A stretch of DNA of 64,000 nt from GCA-003244245 sp035606945 (GCA_035606945.1 DATNDR010000126.1:1-64000), one strand, 5' to 3'; counted from the stretch's first letter, positions 31,830 through 40,166 are shown. Translations and numbers: made by a program. The notes: a model not told the origin generated them from the sequence alone.

Positions 31830-32262
31830 AATCTTCCCGTCTCACGGCACGATGCCAGGCCGCGTCACGCCAGTAGTTGTGCTTCACGATTTCGGTTGGG
31901 TCGTTGACGACCTCACCACCCAGGAAGGCGTCAGCGTCATCGAAGTGCATCCGTACCAGCTTACGAGAGTCGAACAGCCAGTAGTCGTGGCTGGGCAGCC
32001 CCGTGGACTCAGCCCGGTCCCGGGTGAGGTAGCGGATGTCCTCGCCCGCGCCGTTGGTGAACTGAGAGCACCACACGCCGAAGCGGCTGTAGTCGGTGAG
32101 CGGCACGCTCACCACCCGCACCCGGGCGAAGCGTCGTCCTGCGCTGACCGCTTCGCGAATCATGGTCAGCCAGCCTTGTAGCCAGGACAGATCGTCCGGC
32201 TCGTCCGCGAGGAACTTCCGCAGCGACTCGTTTTCGGGGCCGGGCTGGATGAGCTGGTTCAG
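31798..32262 (-). CDS. DUF6879 family protein
   Basis: A 154-residue protein with VRVVSVPLTDYSRFGVWCSQ, GAGEDIRYLTRDRAES, YWLFDSRKLVRMHFDD and a basic C-terminal segment, matching the DUF6879 pattern seen beside XRE/DUF5753 regulators. Function unknown. No ATG, GTG or TTG precedes the conserved region in frame. The best start is CTG at 32262, four bases after GGGAGGAGGAG, overlapping the upstream stop as CTGA. It is shorter at the N-terminus than relatives I remember. Confidence 0.7.
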   Translation of the reverse strand: MNQLIQPGPENESLRKFLADEPDDLSWLQGWLTMIREAVSAGRRFARVRVVSVPLTDYSRFGVWCSQFTNGAGEDIRYLTRDRAESTGLPSHDYWLFDSRKLVRMHFDDADAFLGGEVVNDPTEIVKHNYWRDAAWHRAVRREDFAAEQHLRRV

Positions 32263-32489
32263 CGCTCCTCCTCCCGGGGGCGGCGTGCGTAGAGCGCCAG
32301 CACCTCTTCGGGGATCTCGATGTTGGTTTCGTGGTCCGCGGTGGGGCCGATGTCCGCAAGGGTTTGCGGGTCGGTGACCTTCCAGCCCCGCGCGATGTAA
32401 GTCTTGCGGTCGGTGCGATCGGTGGTGAACAGAGCGGGCGACTGACCTTCCTGGGATGCCGGATCCTTGCCGAGAAAGCGAGCGTGCAT
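32259..32489 (-). CDS. Small conserved protein of the DUF6879 cassette
   Basis: A 76-residue protein, MHARFLGKDPASQEGQSPAL then YIARGWKVTDPQTLADIG and IEIPEEVLALYARRP. I recall this pattern (RFLGKDP ... GWKVTDP ... IP) as a frequent neighbour of DUF6879 and DUF5753 genes in Streptomyces-type genomes. Function is unknown. It is the first gene of the reverse-strand cassette and its stop overlaps the start of the DUF6879 gene. The ribosome-binding site is weak. Confidence 0.7.
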   Translation of the reverse strand: MHARFLGKDPASQEGQSPALFTTDRTDRKTYIARGWKVTDPQTLADIGPTADHETNIEIPEEVLALYARRPREEER

Positions 32490-32635
32490 CGCGTCTCATT
32501 ACGAGAAATCTTCTGAAGCGTTCGACCTAGTCTCGTGGGTAGGCGTCACATTCGTCAAGGGGAGCGGGACGCTGAGGGGGGCGTCAGGGCGGTGCTGGAT
32601 CGCCCGGCAGGCGAGCACGTCGTGACGGGGCCGGT

Positions 32636-32665
32636 TTGGCCGCAGTGGTGCGGTTGACCTAAGCT
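32636..32665 (+). promoter_or_regulatory. Candidate promoter of rplJ-rplL
   Basis: TTGGCC at 32636-32641 and TAAGCT at 32660-32665 are spaced by 18 bases. This would start transcription around 32672, just before the conserved L10 leader. A TTGACC at 32654-32659 overlaps it but has no good -10 partner. Confidence 0.45.
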
Positions 32666-32671
32666 GACCGC

Positions 32672-32835
32672 AGTTCCACCGAAGACCGCTGGTCTGGCAT
32701 GCCGACGGCACGCCACGAAGGTCCCGCAAGCAGCGGGCGGCCCGCGCAGGAGGACGTGGTCGTGCCGCCATGCGGCGCCGTCGGGCGCCTGCTGGTCTCG
32801 CCCCGCGCCTGCTGCGCCGGGGCGTTCGTCTTTTT
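32672..32835 (+). ncRNA. L10 leader (ribosomal protein autoregulatory leader)
   Basis: The long rplJ leader contains ACCGAAGACCGCTGGTCTGG (32680s-32700), the kind of kink-turn element found in L10 leaders, followed by several GC hairpins (around 32730-32745 and 32763-32777). L10 in complex with L7/L12 binds such leaders to repress rplJL. It ends in a terminator-like hairpin with a T-tract, pointing to attenuation. A covariance-model search would be needed for firm assignment. Confidence 0.6.
32800..32835 (+). terminator. Terminator/attenuator hairpin with T5 tract in the rplJ leader
   Basis: GCCCCG at 32800-32805 pairs with CGGGGC at 32818-32823, extended by GCGC pairs, and TTTTT follows at 32831-32835. 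This is the most classical intrinsic terminator in the window, and it sits 77 bases before the rplJ start. Confidence 0.65.
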
Positions 32836-32911
32836 GGGGTCCAGGTAACGGGTGCGCTGAGTGCCCGTGGCGATCAGCCGGACGTACCGTACCTACCCAA
32901 GGAGGCGATCC

Positions 32912-33448
32912 ATGGCTAGACCGGACAAGGTCGATGCCGTTGCCGATATCGCGGAAGAATTCCGCAACGCCACAGCCACCCTCGTGACCGAATACCGCGG
33001 CCTGTCCATGACGCAACTGACGAACCTGCGTCGCGCACTCGGGTCCGACACCACCTATCGAGTCGCCAAGAACACCTTGGTCTCGCGCGCGGCGCGCGAC
33101 GCCGGTGTGGAGGGGCTCGACGAGCTGTTCATCGGCCCCACCGCGATCGCCTTCGTGCACGGTGAGCCGGTGCTCGCCGCCAAGGCGCTGCGTGATTTCG
33201 CCCGGGAGAACAACGCGCTCGTCATCAAGGGCGGGTATCTGGAGGGTCGGCCGCTGACCGTGGCCCAGGTCACCCAGATCGCCGACCTGGAGTCGCGGGA
33301 AGTGCTGCTGGCCAAGCTGGCCGGGGCGATGAAGGCGAACCTGTCCAAGGCCGCCAGGCTGTTCGCCGAGCCCGCTTCCCAGGTGGCTCGGTTGGCTGCG
33401 GCGCTGCGAGACAAGCGGCAACCCCCCGGCGAGCAATCCGAGGACTGA
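32912..33448 (+). CDS. rplJ: 50S ribosomal protein L10
   Basis: L10 anchors L7/L12 dimers at the ribosomal stalk. The 178-residue protein begins MARPDKVDAVADIAEEF and has TEYRGLSMTQLTNLRRAL and a C-terminal helix for L7/L12 binding. I chose the ATG at 32912, preceded by AAGGAGG, over a GTG 51 bases upstream. rplL follows after 72 bases. Confidence 0.96.
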   Translation: MARPDKVDAVADIAEEFRNATATLVTEYRGLSMTQLTNLRRALGSDTTYRVAKNTLVSRAARDAGVEGLDELFIGPTAIAFVHGEPVLAAKALRDFARENNALVIKGGYLEGRPLTVAQVTQIADLESREVLLAKLAGAMKANLSKAARLFAEPASQVARLAAALRDKRQPPGEQSED

Positions 33449-33520
33449 TCGACCGGCCTTCACCGGCAACGCACGACAACGCACAACGAATCCGAAGACC
33501 ACAGAAGGAGAACCGCCATC

Positions 33521-33910
33521 ATGGCAAGGATGAGCACCGACGAGCTGCTGGATGCGTTCAAAGACATGACCTTGCTCGAGCTGAGCGAGTTCGTGAAGAA
33601 ATTCGAGGAAACCTTTGACGTCACCGCCGCGGCACCGATCGCGATGGCTGCGGGTCCCGCCGCGGGTGCCGCGGAAGCGCCGGCGGCTGAGGAGAAGGAC
33701 GAGTTCAACGTCGTTCTCGAGGCCATCGGCGAGAAGAAGATCCAGGTCATCAAGGTAGTCCGGGAGATCGTCTCGGGGCTGGGTCTCAAGGAGGCCAAAG
33801 ACCTGGTGGAAAGCGCCCCCAAGCCCATCCTCGAGGCCGTCCCCAAGGACCAGGCCGAGGGCGCCAAGGCCAAGCTCGAAGAAGCCGGCGCCAAGGTCTC
33901 CCTCAGCTGA
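33521..33910 (+). CDS. rplL: 50S ribosomal protein L7/L12
   Basis: The stalk protein that recruits translation factors. At 129 residues it has the N-terminal dimer domain (STDELLDAFKDMTLLELSEF), an Ala-rich hinge and the C-terminal factor-binding domain (IGEKKIQVIKVVREIVSGLG, KEAKDLVES). The ribosome-binding site is GAAGGAG. An ATG three codons on is a possible alternative start. Confidence 0.97.
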   Translation: MARMSTDELLDAFKDMTLLELSEFVKKFEETFDVTAAAPIAMAAGPAAGAAEAPAAEEKDEFNVVLEAIGEKKIQVIKVVREIVSGLGLKEAKDLVESAPKPILEAVPKDQAEGAKAKLEEAGAKVSLS

Positions 33911-33942
33911 CCCGGGCAGCTGCGTTCACGGGCGCGGCGGGG

Positions 33943-34830
33943 TTAGACGCACGGCGTAAACCCCGCTGCGCCCACTGATGCGGACGCCGACCGGTCGTTG
34001 AGCCAGGAGATTAAGTCCGTGAGGATCTGCTCGCGCTCGGGCTCGTTGAACACTTCGTGGTAAAGGCCCGGGTATCGGCGCAGAGTCTTGTCCGTCGAGG
34101 ACACTGCCTCGTGCACCATCACGGAGCCGGCCAGCGGGCAAATCTGGTCATCGGTGCCATGCAGGACCAGCAGCGGCACGGACAGCCGCCGCAGCCGAGC
34201 GGGCAGACCCTGCATCACCGCGAGTATCTCGGCTCCGGTCCGCGCCTTGATCTTGCCCCGGTGCACCAGGGGGTCGTCCCGGTAGGAACGCACCACGTCC
34301 GGATCCCGGCTGATCTTGTCCTCGGCGTCGATGCTGGCGACGCCCAGGTCGGGCACCAGCGCCGACAGCACCGGGGCCAGGCGCTTGGCCAGCGCCGAGC
34401 CGGCCGTCGCCAGCACCGCCGGTCCGGACAGCACCAGCCCGTCCAGGGCACCCTCCGTCGCCTCACCGTCGGTCGCGTACATCAGCGCAATCAGACCGCC
34501 GAGCGAATGGCCGACCATGAACAACGGCCCGGGGTGCCGTCCGGCGGCGAAGCGCACAAAGGACCTCAGGTCCTGCTGAAGCAACGCCATCCGCTCGATG
34601 TTGGCCCGTCGTCCGTCGGATCGGCCGTGCCCGCGGTGGTCAGCGGCATACACTGCGAAACCCGCTGCGGCGAGCCGGGCGCCAACGTAGGTGTAGCGAG
34701 CGGAGTGCTCATGGATGCCATGCACCAAGACGACGACCGCCCGAGCCGGGTCCTGGGGAAGCCAGGCCTGCCAGTACACGGACTGTCCGCCGGCGATCGC
34801 CCGGCGCCCCTGTTCATGCGCGGTGACCAT
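33943..34830 (-). CDS. Alpha/beta hydrolase, monoacylglycerol lipase-like
   Basis: The 295-residue protein shows VLVHGIHEHSARYTYVGARL, the nucleophile Ser109 in GHSLGG, the acid in HGTDDQICP and His in YPGLYHEVFNEP. This matches monoglyceride lipases, which free fatty acids from monoacylglycerols. The ATG follows GAGGTG. It lies between rplL and a complete Mce lipid importer, on the opposite strand, so a link to imported lipids is plausible but unproven. Confidence 0.85.
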   Translation of the reverse strand: MVTAHEQGRRAIAGGQSVYWQAWLPQDPARAVVVLVHGIHEHSARYTYVGARLAAAGFAVYAADHRGHGRSDGRRANIERMALLQQDLRSFVRFAAGRHPGPLFMVGHSLGGLIALMYATDGEATEGALDGLVLSGPAVLATAGSALAKRLAPVLSALVPDLGVASIDAEDKISRDPDVVRSYRDDPLVHRGKIKARTGAEILAVMQGLPARLRRLSVPLLVLHGTDDQICPLAGSVMVHEAVSSTDKTLRRYPGLYHEVFNEPEREQILTDLISWLNDRSASASVGAAGFTPCV

Positions 34831-34886
34831 GTATCACCTCATCGCCGTCATCGCTGCAGCCACAGCCCCCTCTACCTTGGACGACA

Positions 34887-35483
34887 ATGACCAGCATCGC
34901 CACCAAGCCCACTGCCCCGCAGCAGACCAACCAGCGCGGCCCGCTGCGGACGGCCATCCTCGCAGTCGCGGCGCTGGCCGTGGTCGCCTTCGCCGCCGCG
35001 GGCTGGTTCGGCCTGTCCTGGTACCTGGCTGCCCACAACAACTCTCTTGCCGTGGGCGCGGACCGCGATGCCGTACTACGGGATGCCCAACAAGCCACGC
35101 TCACCCTCAACACTCTCGACTACCGGCATGTGCAGGACGGGCTGACGTTGTGGGAACAGTCCGCGACGGGGTCGTTGCTGACGCAGCTGCGGGCCAACCG
35201 AGACTCCTACACCAAGGCCATTACCGACTCGGCCACGGTCAGCAACGGAAATGTGGTCGACGCTGCGGTGGCCTCGCTGGATGAGCGCGCCGGCACTGCA
35301 CAGGTGCTCCTTGGACTCGACGTGACCTCTCAGGTGGACAAGGGCGATCCGGGTTGCGTGCACCGGCGGGTCCACGTCGACATGGTTCGCACCGGCCATG
35401 GCTGGAAGGTCGGTAATTTGACGCCGGTCGGCGAAACCTACTCGGAGCCCGGACCCTGCCCGCCGCCTTCCTCGCCCAAGTAA
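34887..35483 (+). CDS. Mce-associated membrane protein, first of the upstream pair
   Basis: A 198-residue protein with one N-terminal membrane helix (AAILAVAALAVVAFAAAGWF region) and an extracytoplasmic domain typical of Mam proteins: DAVLRDAQQATLTLNTLDYR, LWEQSATGSLL, LDERAGTAQVLLGLDV. It is strongly similar to the product at 45803-46429 on the other side of the mce genes. Mam proteins stabilise Mce complexes. It is the first gene of the mce operon. Confidence 0.85.
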   Translation: MTSIATKPTAPQQTNQRGPLRTAILAVAALAVVAFAAAGWFGLSWYLAAHNNSLAVGADRDAVLRDAQQATLTLNTLDYRHVQDGLTLWEQSATGSLLTQLRANRDSYTKAITDSATVSNGNVVDAAVASLDERAGTAQVLLGLDVTSQVDKGDPGCVHRRVHVDMVRTGHGWKVGNLTPVGETYSEPGPCPPPSSPK

Positions 35484-35538
35484 GTCGCGACCACCGCTCC
35501 CCGGAGAGACGCACCCCCGAATTGAGAGAACGCTGACG

Positions 35539-36114
35539 ATGACTATCCCGGCACCCCCACACATCGCCGATACCGAGGAGGAGGTGGTGGCCACGCCACC
35601 GCGACGTCTGACTGGTGTGGCCACCCTGGTGGCCTTGGTCGCCGCGCTGGTGATGGCCGTGGGTCTGGGGGCCTGGTTTCGCGGCGAGGCCAACCAGCTG
35701 ACCGGTTCCCCGGCGGCGACCAACGAGGCGCTGGTCGATAAGGACGCCACCGCCCAGGTCTCCGATCAGATACGCGACGCCGTGCAACGCGTCTACTCCT
35801 ACGACTTCGCTCGGTTGGATGACAACGAACGAGCCGCCGGCGATGTCGTCACCGGTCCGTTCGTCGACAGCTTTCATCAGCAGTTCGCCAAGATCCGGCA
35901 GCTGGCGCCGCCACAGCAGGCCGTGGTAGTGGCGTCCGTGCCCGCCATTGCGGTCAAGACGCTCGATGGTGACCGGGCGATCGTGCTGGTCTTCGTCGAT
36001 CAGCAGGCCCGTCAGGTCGGTAAGGACAAGCCCCTGCTCGCCACCAGCCGGTTGTCCATCACCGCGCAACGGGTCGATGGCCGCTGGAAGATCGCCGACG
36101 CGGAGTCGTTTTAG
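35539..36114 (+). CDS. Mce-associated membrane protein, second of the upstream pair
   Basis: A 191-residue single-span protein (LVALVAALVMAVGLGAWFRG) with an external domain: QVSDQIRDAVQRVYSYDFAR, LDDNERAAGDVVTGPF, VKTLDGDRAIVLVFVDQQAR. It is a clear paralog of the product at 46440-47165. Together with its upstream neighbour it forms a pair that is repeated after mceF. Confidence 0.85.
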   Translation: MTIPAPPHIADTEEEVVATPPRRLTGVATLVALVAALVMAVGLGAWFRGEANQLTGSPAATNEALVDKDATAQVSDQIRDAVQRVYSYDFARLDDNERAAGDVVTGPFVDSFHQQFAKIRQLAPPQQAVVVASVPAIAVKTLDGDRAIVLVFVDQQARQVGKDKPLLATSRLSITAQRVDGRWKIADAESF

Positions 36115-36133
36115 GTCAGTACCCGGGAGGGCC

Positions 36134-36220
36134 CATGAGCGCGCGAGACCTGCGCGTGACCTGCTAGGCAGGGTCGAGCCATGAGCGCGCGAGATCTGCT
36201 GGCCAGGGTCGAGCCATGAG
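36134..36220. repeat. Short repeated palindromic element before the Mce ATPase gene
   Basis: CATGAGCGCGCGAGA occurs at 36134 and, with a leading C, again at 36180. The 13-mer AGGGTCGAGCCAT recurs around 36170 and 36206. GACCTGC and GCAGGGTC can pair as a hairpin. A related copy (CGCGCAAGACCTGC then GCAGGGTCGAGCCATG) lies at 63811-63842 just before rplB, so it is a dispersed element. Its last ATG is the start of the ATPase gene. Confidence 0.75.
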
Positions 36221-37247
36221 CTCCGGCAGTGCCGGTGTTGAGGTGGTGGTGGAGGGGCTGACGAAGTCGTTCGACCGGTCTGTCATCTGGTCCGACGTGA
36301 CGCTCACGCTTCCGGCGGGTGAGATCACCGTGCTGCTCGGGCCGTCCGGCACCGGCAAGTCGGTCTTTCTCAAAACCCTGATCGGGCTGCTCAAACCGGA
36401 ACGCGGATCGATCCTCGTGCACGGCACCGATCTGGTGCGCTGCAGCGAGCGCCGGCTGTATGAGATCCGCAAGCGGTTCGGGGTGCTGTTCCAGGACGGC
36501 GCGTTGTTCGGCTCGATGACCCTGTACGACAACGTTGCCTTCCCACTGCGCGAACATACTCGCAAGTCCGAGCGCGAGATCCGCGCGATCGTCAGCGAGA
36601 AGATGGAGCTGGTCGGGCTCACCGGCGACGAGCGCAAGCTGCCCGCTCAGATCTCCGGTGGGATGCGTAAGCGCGCAGGTCTGGCCAGGGCGCTGGTGCT
36701 CGACCCGGAAATCGTGCTGTTCGACGAGCCGGACTCGGGGCTGGACCCGGTCCGCACCGCGTACCTCAACCAGCTCATCGTGGACCTCAACGCGCAGACC
36801 GACGCCACGTTCCTGATCGTCACCCATGACATCAACACCGCTCGCACCCTGCCGGACAACATCGGCATGCTCTACCGCAAGCGGCTGGCCGCCTTCGGGC
36901 CCCGCGAGGTGCTGCTGACCAGTACGGAGCCGGCGGTCGCGCAGTTCCTCACCGGCCGTCGCCAGGGCCCTATCGGGATGTCGGAGGAGAAGGACGCCGC
37001 TCAGGCCGAACGCGAGCTGGCCGAGGTGCAGGGCGCGCTCCCGGCGTTACCCGAACTCAGACCGCAGCTCGCGCCCTCACCGGGACTGCCCGGGCGTAAG
37101 GCCGTGGCCCGCCGGATGGATCGCGTCATGGGCATGCTGCACACCCTGCCCAGCGCTGCCCAGGATGCCATCCGGAGCAGCCTCACCGACGCTGATCGGC
37201 GCCGTTACCAAGCCGGAGGTGGCCACCGGAAGACCGACGCTCCGTGA
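36216..37247 (+). CDS. mceG: Mce/Mla-type ABC transporter ATPase (MceG/Mkl)
   Basis: This ATPase powers Mce lipid import. The 343-residue protein has Walker A GPSGTGKS, the signature QISGGMRKRAGLARAL, Walker B IVLFDEPDSGLDP and the His switch in IVTHD. The C-terminal extension of about 90 residues (from MSEEKDAAQAE) is typical of Mkl. The first permease gene overlaps its stop by four bases (GTGA). Unlike the orphan mkl of mycobacteria, it is inside a full mce operon. Confidence 0.92.
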   Translation: MSSGSAGVEVVVEGLTKSFDRSVIWSDVTLTLPAGEITVLLGPSGTGKSVFLKTLIGLLKPERGSILVHGTDLVRCSERRLYEIRKRFGVLFQDGALFGSMTLYDNVAFPLREHTRKSEREIRAIVSEKMELVGLTGDERKLPAQISGGMRKRAGLARALVLDPEIVLFDEPDSGLDPVRTAYLNQLIVDLNAQTDATFLIVTHDINTARTLPDNIGMLYRKRLAAFGPREVLLTSTEPAVAQFLTGRRQGPIGMSEEKDAAQAERELAEVQGALPALPELRPQLAPSPGLPGRKAVARRMDRVMGMLHTLPSAAQDAIRSSLTDADRRRYQAGGGHRKTDAP

Positions 37248-38023
37248 CCAGCGGGTTGCCGGGACGCGGCGCTCTGGTGCAGACCGGCCGGCTGTTCGCG
37301 CTCGGCCTGGAGGTGACCCGGCGGCTGTTTCAGCGCCCGTTTGCCGCGCGTGAGTTCGTCGAGCAGGCGTGGTTCGTCACCAGGGTCTCCGCACTGCCCA
37401 CCGCCTTGTTCACCATCCCGTTCGGCGCCACCATCGCGCTACTGCTCGCTGAGCTGGCTCGGCAGTTCGGCGCCCAGTCGCAAACCGGTGCGGGCAGCGT
37501 GCTCGCGATCGTCCAGCAGGCCGCACCCATCGTCACCGCATTGCTCATCGCCGGGGCCGGCGGCTCGGCGGTGTGCGCGGACCTCGGTGCGCGCACCGTC
37601 CGGGAGGAGATCGACGCGCTGGCGGCGCTGGGCATCTCACCGATCCAGCGCCTGGTAGTGCCCCGGGTGCTGGCGATGATCCTCGTCGCGGTGGTGCTCA
37701 ACGGGCTGGCCACCGTGGTCGGCATTGCCGGCGGTTACTACTTCAACGTGGTGGTGCAGGGCGGCACGCCCGGGGCCTACATCGCCAGCTTCAACACCGT
37801 CGCGCAGGTCTCCGACATCTGGCTCAGTGAGATCAAGGCAGCGCTGTTCGGTCTGGTCGCTGGGATCGTCGCGGCCTACCGGGGGCTCAACCCCGCACCA
37901 GGGCCCAAGGGTGTGGGACAGGCCGTCAACCAGTCCGTGGTGATCTCCTTCGTACTGGTGTTCCTGGTCGACTTCGTGGTCACCGCGATCTACCTGCAGC
38001 TGATGCCGCCGAAGGGGGGCTGA
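37244..38023 (+). CDS. yrbEA: YrbE-type Mce permease A
   Basis: A 259-residue MlaE-family membrane protein with five to six spans and the conserved cytoplasmic loop REEIDALAALGISPIQRLVV that contacts the ATPase. In Mce importers YrbEA and YrbEB form the membrane channel. Its GTG start overlaps the ATPase stop. Confidence 0.92.
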   Translation: MTSGLPGRGALVQTGRLFALGLEVTRRLFQRPFAAREFVEQAWFVTRVSALPTALFTIPFGATIALLLAELARQFGAQSQTGAGSVLAIVQQAAPIVTALLIAGAGGSAVCADLGARTVREEIDALAALGISPIQRLVVPRVLAMILVAVVLNGLATVVGIAGGYYFNVVVQGGTPGAYIASFNTVAQVSDIWLSEIKAALFGLVAGIVAAYRGLNPAPGPKGVGQAVNQSVVISFVLVFLVDFVVTAIYLQLMPPKGG

Positions 38024-38025
38024 GC

Positions 38026-38856
38026 TTGCTTACTTCCCTGCGGCGAGCCGCGCGGGCCCCGCTGGATGCACTCGATGATTTCGGCGACCAGCTGTCGCTC
38101 TACGGTCGGGCGATCGGCTGGATCCCGCGGGCCCTGCGGCGCTACCGCAGGGAGATCGCTCGGCTGCTGGCGGAGGTCAGTTTCGGCGCGGGGGCTCTGA
38201 TCGTCATCCTCGGCACTGCCGGCGTGATGGCCGCGTTGGCGCTGTTCGTCGGCAGCCTCGTGGGCCTGCAAGGCTTCCGGGCGTTGGACGCGATGGGCAC
38301 TCAGGCGCTGACCGGCTTGCTCATCGCCTACTTCGACACCCGCGACATCGCCCCGCTGGTCGCCGCGGTGGCGTTGATCTGCACGCTCGGCGCGGGCTAC
38401 ACCGCAGAGCTGGGTGCGATGCGGATCTCCGAGGAGATCGACGCGCTGGAGACGATGAGCGTGCCCAGCGTGCCGTACCTGATCACCACCCGGGTGATCG
38501 CCGGATTCCTCGCCATCATCCCGATGTACACCATCGGGCTGGCGATGTCCTACGCCGCGGCCCGGCTGAACGCCACTGTGATCAGCGGGCTGCCGGCAGG
38601 CACCTACGACCACTACTTCTCGCTGTTCCTGCCGGTCAGTGACATTTTGTGGTCTTACGTGAAGGTGTTGACGTTCGCCTTCGTGATCATCTTGGTGTGC
38701 TGCCACTACGGCTACCGGGCCAGCGGCGGGCCGGCCGGGGTGGGTATCGCGGTGGGACGCGCGGTGCGAGCCTGCATCGTGATCGTCGCCATCATCGACT
38801 TCTTCGTCACGTTGGCCATTTACGGCACGGTCACCACCGTTCGGGTGGCCGGATGA
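38026..38856 (+). CDS. yrbEB: YrbE-type Mce permease B
   Basis: A 276-residue MlaE-family permease with the loop SEEIDALETMSVPSVPYLIT. The start is TTG two bases after the yrbEA stop, with AAGGGGGG as ribosome-binding site. Its stop overlaps the mceA start as ATGA. Confidence 0.91.
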   Translation: MLTSLRRAARAPLDALDDFGDQLSLYGRAIGWIPRALRRYRREIARLLAEVSFGAGALIVILGTAGVMAALALFVGSLVGLQGFRALDAMGTQALTGLLIAYFDTRDIAPLVAAVALICTLGAGYTAELGAMRISEEIDALETMSVPSVPYLITTRVIAGFLAIIPMYTIGLAMSYAAARLNATVISGLPAGTYDHYFSLFLPVSDILWSYVKVLTFAFVIILVCCHYGYRASGGPAGVGIAVGRAVRACIVIVAIIDFFVTLAIYGTVTTVRVAG

Positions 38857-40166
38857 CCAGCGCGGTGATCCGGCGCCGGATCCAGGGCGTCGCCTTTCTG
38901 GCCCTGGTCGTCGCGCTGGTCGCACTGTCCATCGCGAAATATGAGGGCGCCTTCTCCGACGGGGTACCGGTGACACTCCGGGTCGACCACACCGGGCTCC
39001 AGCTGGACAAGCACTCAGACGTCAAGGTCCGCGGGCTGATCGTCGGTGAGGTCACCGACCTCAGTACCTCAGGCCCTTCCGCCACCGTGGCGCTGCGCCT
39101 CAAACCCGAGATGGCCCGCCTGATCCCGGACAACGTCAGCGCGCGGCTGCTACCCAAGACCCTGTTCGGGGAGAAGTACGTCGCGCTGGTCCTGCCGCCA
39201 CACCCGTCAGGGCGGCCGCTGGCGGCCGGCGATGTCATCCCGCAGGATCGCAGCCAGCCGGCCCGGGAGCTGGACGCTGCCTTGGACAGCCTGCTGCCGC
39301 TGTTGCAGGACGTCGCCCCGCAGGATCTGGCCAGCACCCTCGGCGCGGTCTCCGGCGCGTTGCGCGGTCGCGGTCACCAACTCGGTGACACCCTGGTCCG
39401 GCTCCAGCAACTGGTCAGCGGGCTGAAGCCGGCGCTGCCGCAACTGTCCGAGGACATCAGCCGCATCGCTGATCTGGCTGACACCTACACCCAGGCCGCG
39501 CCTGACCTGCTGGCTGCCCTGGCCGATCTATCTACCACCACCCGGACCGTCGCCGAGCAGCGACAGAACCTGGCGCAGTTGTGGACGTCGGTCACCGGCG
39601 TGTCCGACGACCTACGGGTTTTCCTGCAGGACAACCGGGACAATCTCATCGCGCTGGCCGCCGACAGCAAGCCGACGCTGGAATCGCTGGCCAGGTACGC
39701 CCCGGAGTATCCCTGCCTGCTGCACCAGATCGCCGGGCTGGTGCCCCAGCTCGACCGCGCCTTCGGGGTGGGCACCGCGCAGCCCGGGCTGCACATCTAC
39801 CTGGAGGTCACCAACAACCGCGGCAAGTACCTGCCAGGAGTGGACGAGCCGCGGTACGAGGAGGACCGCGGCCCGCGCTGCTACCCGGTGCTCGACGGGA
39901 CGAAGTTCCCCGAATACCCGGGCGGTCCGATCCACGACGGCTCGACGTCGCCCCCGACCGGCCGCGGGGATCCCTCACCGGGTGTGGGGCCGGTCAGCAC
40001 CCCTCCTCAAGTGGTGGCGATGGGATTGCCGAACTCACCGGCTGAGCAGCAGTTCCTCGCGGCGCTGCTGGCCCCGGCCAGCGGGCAGCCGCGCGCGGAA
40101 ATGCCCGGCTGGACGAGTTTCCTGCTCGGCCCGTTGCTGCGCGGCACGGAGGTGACGTTGCGGTGA
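38853..40166 (+). CDS. mceA: Mce family protein A
   Basis: A 437-residue protein with an N-terminal membrane anchor (IQGVAFLALVVALVALSIA), an MlaD/MCE domain (VTLRVDHTGLQLDKHSDVKV, IVGEVTDL, LFGEKYVAL) and a long helical region that would form part of the tunnel across the periplasm. The ATG at 38853 lies in the ATGA overlap with yrbEB. Pro-rich low-complexity sequence precedes the end. Confidence 0.92.
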   Translation: MTSAVIRRRIQGVAFLALVVALVALSIAKYEGAFSDGVPVTLRVDHTGLQLDKHSDVKVRGLIVGEVTDLSTSGPSATVALRLKPEMARLIPDNVSARLLPKTLFGEKYVALVLPPHPSGRPLAAGDVIPQDRSQPARELDAALDSLLPLLQDVAPQDLASTLGAVSGALRGRGHQLGDTLVRLQQLVSGLKPALPQLSEDISRIADLADTYTQAAPDLLAALADLSTTTRTVAEQRQNLAQLWTSVTGVSDDLRVFLQDNRDNLIALAADSKPTLESLARYAPEYPCLLHQIAGLVPQLDRAFGVGTAQPGLHIYLEVTNNRGKYLPGVDEPRYEEDRGPRCYPVLDGTKFPEYPGGPIHDGSTSPPTGRGDPSPGVGPVSTPPQVVAMGLPNSPAEQQFLAALLAPASGQPRAEMPGWTSFLLGPLLRGTEVTLR

